From: Candidatus Uhrbacteria bacterium
GTDB taxonomy: Bacteria; Patescibacteriota; Patescibacteriia; UBA9934
Reading direction: 5' to 3'
Length of the DNA: 44,517 nucleotides
Assembly (NCBI GenBank): GCA_903848275.1
Contig: CAINGB010000045.1
Span: 1 to 44,517 of the forward strand
The position numbers and the translations under genes were made by a program. The notes beneath the pieces were generated by a model. It saw only the letters and a program-made list of their open reading frames with translations. It did not search any database and was not told the origin of the DNA. Positions 44,053 through 44,517 of the stretch are shown here, piece by piece; within the stretch, counting starts at the first letter, position 1; every line of letters starts with the position of its first letter.

Positions 44053-44517
44053 ATGACCACTGACTCTTCCGTGCTTGTCCCCGCCGACGTCAACCTCGCC
44101 CTCGAAATCGAGGCCAAGGACGCCTTGTGGGCAGCCTTCAAGGCCGCTGGTGGGAGCGTGGCCAACGGCCTGGCCTTCGCCAAGAACCAAGGGCTGATCA
44201 ACCACTGCGTGGCCAAGCTCAACCCGCGGTTCATCAACTGCAACGAGCTGCCGGTCAAGCCTGACTGGGCCAAGGAGATGACCAAGAACGCGCCGGGCGG
44301 ACTGGTCGACTCGAGCACTGTGACGTATTTCCAGACCGACGCGATGAAGAGCGGCAACTGGACGGTCGGCACGGAGCTCGGAGCCGCGGCCAGGAACGAC
44401 GGGTTCAACCCCGCCAACGCCACGTTCGGCCAGAAGGTGCATGCCAGCCAGGACGAGCTCCTCAAGGACGTGCCGAAGGAGATCCAGGTGCTCATCTGCA
44501 CCGAGACGGAGTTCCTC
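44053..44517 (+). CDS. Unknown protein, GC-rich class, cut by the window end
   Basis: Open for 155 codons to the last base, so the C-terminus is missing. The ATG follows AAGGAG by 6 nt. The sequence begins TTDSSVLVPADVNLALEIEA with no signal peptide or membrane segment. It contains segments such as ALWAAFKAAGGSVANGLAFA, INHCVAKLNPRFINCNELPV and VHASQDELLKDVPKEIQVLI. I recognise no family. Codon use (almost all third positions G or C, many C) and the promoter match the genes at 17214-20823 and 26310-27762, and differ from the adjacent Nudix gene. Confidence 0.75.
   Translation, partial: MTTDSSVLVPADVNLALEIEAKDALWAAFKAAGGSVANGLAFAKNQGLINHCVAKLNPRFINCNELPVKPDWAKEMTKNAPGGLVDSSTVTYFQTDAMKSGNWTVGTELGAAARNDGFNPANATFGQKVHASQDELLKDVPKEIQVLICTETEFL

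Noticed and set aside
44007-44501. Minus-strand open frames at the right end (164 and 222 residues)
   Set aside because: Shadow of the truncated plus-strand gene, which has a consensus promoter and AAGGAG.
1-44517. Alternative genetic code (TGA read as Gly or Trp, as in some CPR lineages)
   Set aside because: TGA is used as a normal stop, for example for DUF167, the isomerase and ruvB, with no in-frame TGA in conserved genes.

Overview
The window looks like chromosome of a Patescibacteria/CPR-type bacterium: small single-copy genes, standard genetic code (TGA is a stop), a tandem block of T4SS-pilin-like genes, and surface modules I recognise from that group. The lineage call is inference. 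The replication origin is here. rpmH-rnpA-yidD (minus) and dnaA-dnaN (plus) diverge from an AT-rich stretch full of TTATCCACA-type DnaA boxes, with a second box cluster between dnaA and dnaN.

Layout. 0.1-2.0 kb: TrmB-type regulator, nfo, DUF167. 2.0-6.1 kb: origin region. 6.2-12.9 kb: NYN-domain protein, class A penicillin-binding protein, 3D-domain protein, lipoprotein, tRNA-Cys, release-factor-like protein, thioredoxin-like protein. 13.1-17.0 kb: cysteine desulfurase, three-Cys ferredoxin, FAD/NAD oxidoreductase, sugar-phosphate isomerase. 17.2-20.8 kb: a GC-rich block of unknown membrane and secreted proteins. 20.9-23.7 kb: six tandem pilin-like genes. 23.9-26.2 kb: solute-binding lipoprotein and galU. 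26.3-28.9 kb: two more GC-rich genes, a putative toxin-antitoxin pair and a secreted protein. 29.3-33.6 kb: histidine kinase/response regulator, zinc ribbon, GH6 glycosidase, cytidine-deaminase-like protein, tRNA-Ser. 33.7-42.1 kb: O-antigen-ligase-like and flippase-like proteins, SpoIID/Ig protein, a 754-residue helical repeat protein, PH-domain pair. 42.2-44.5 kb: ruvB, tRNA-Leu, Nudix hydrolase and a truncated GC-rich gene.

The most striking content is a set of small palindromic repeat families. Family A (about 145 bp, five copies) and family E (123 bp, two copies) are long hairpins whose arms differ by paired changes between copies. Family B is a 45-bp double palindrome (six copies); three lie inside one membrane-protein gene as 15-codon in-frame segments, in two different reading frames. 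Family C is a 24-bp perfect palindrome (two intact copies plus one decayed): one interrupts a family A copy with a 4-bp direct repeat, the others lie in protein genes. Family D is a 33-34 bp hairpin (two copies, one in a gene). The behaviour resembles Rickettsia palindromic elements.

Two expression styles coexist. Many housekeeping genes have a -10 box 6-10 nt before ATG and so look leaderless. A GC-rich, C-ending class (17214, 19478, 20287, 26310, 26935, 44053) has Shine-Dalgarno sequences, mostly long leaders, and often strong terminators and -35/-10 promoters. That class encodes proteins of unknown function apart from one methyltransferase and may be a separate, possibly acquired, gene set.
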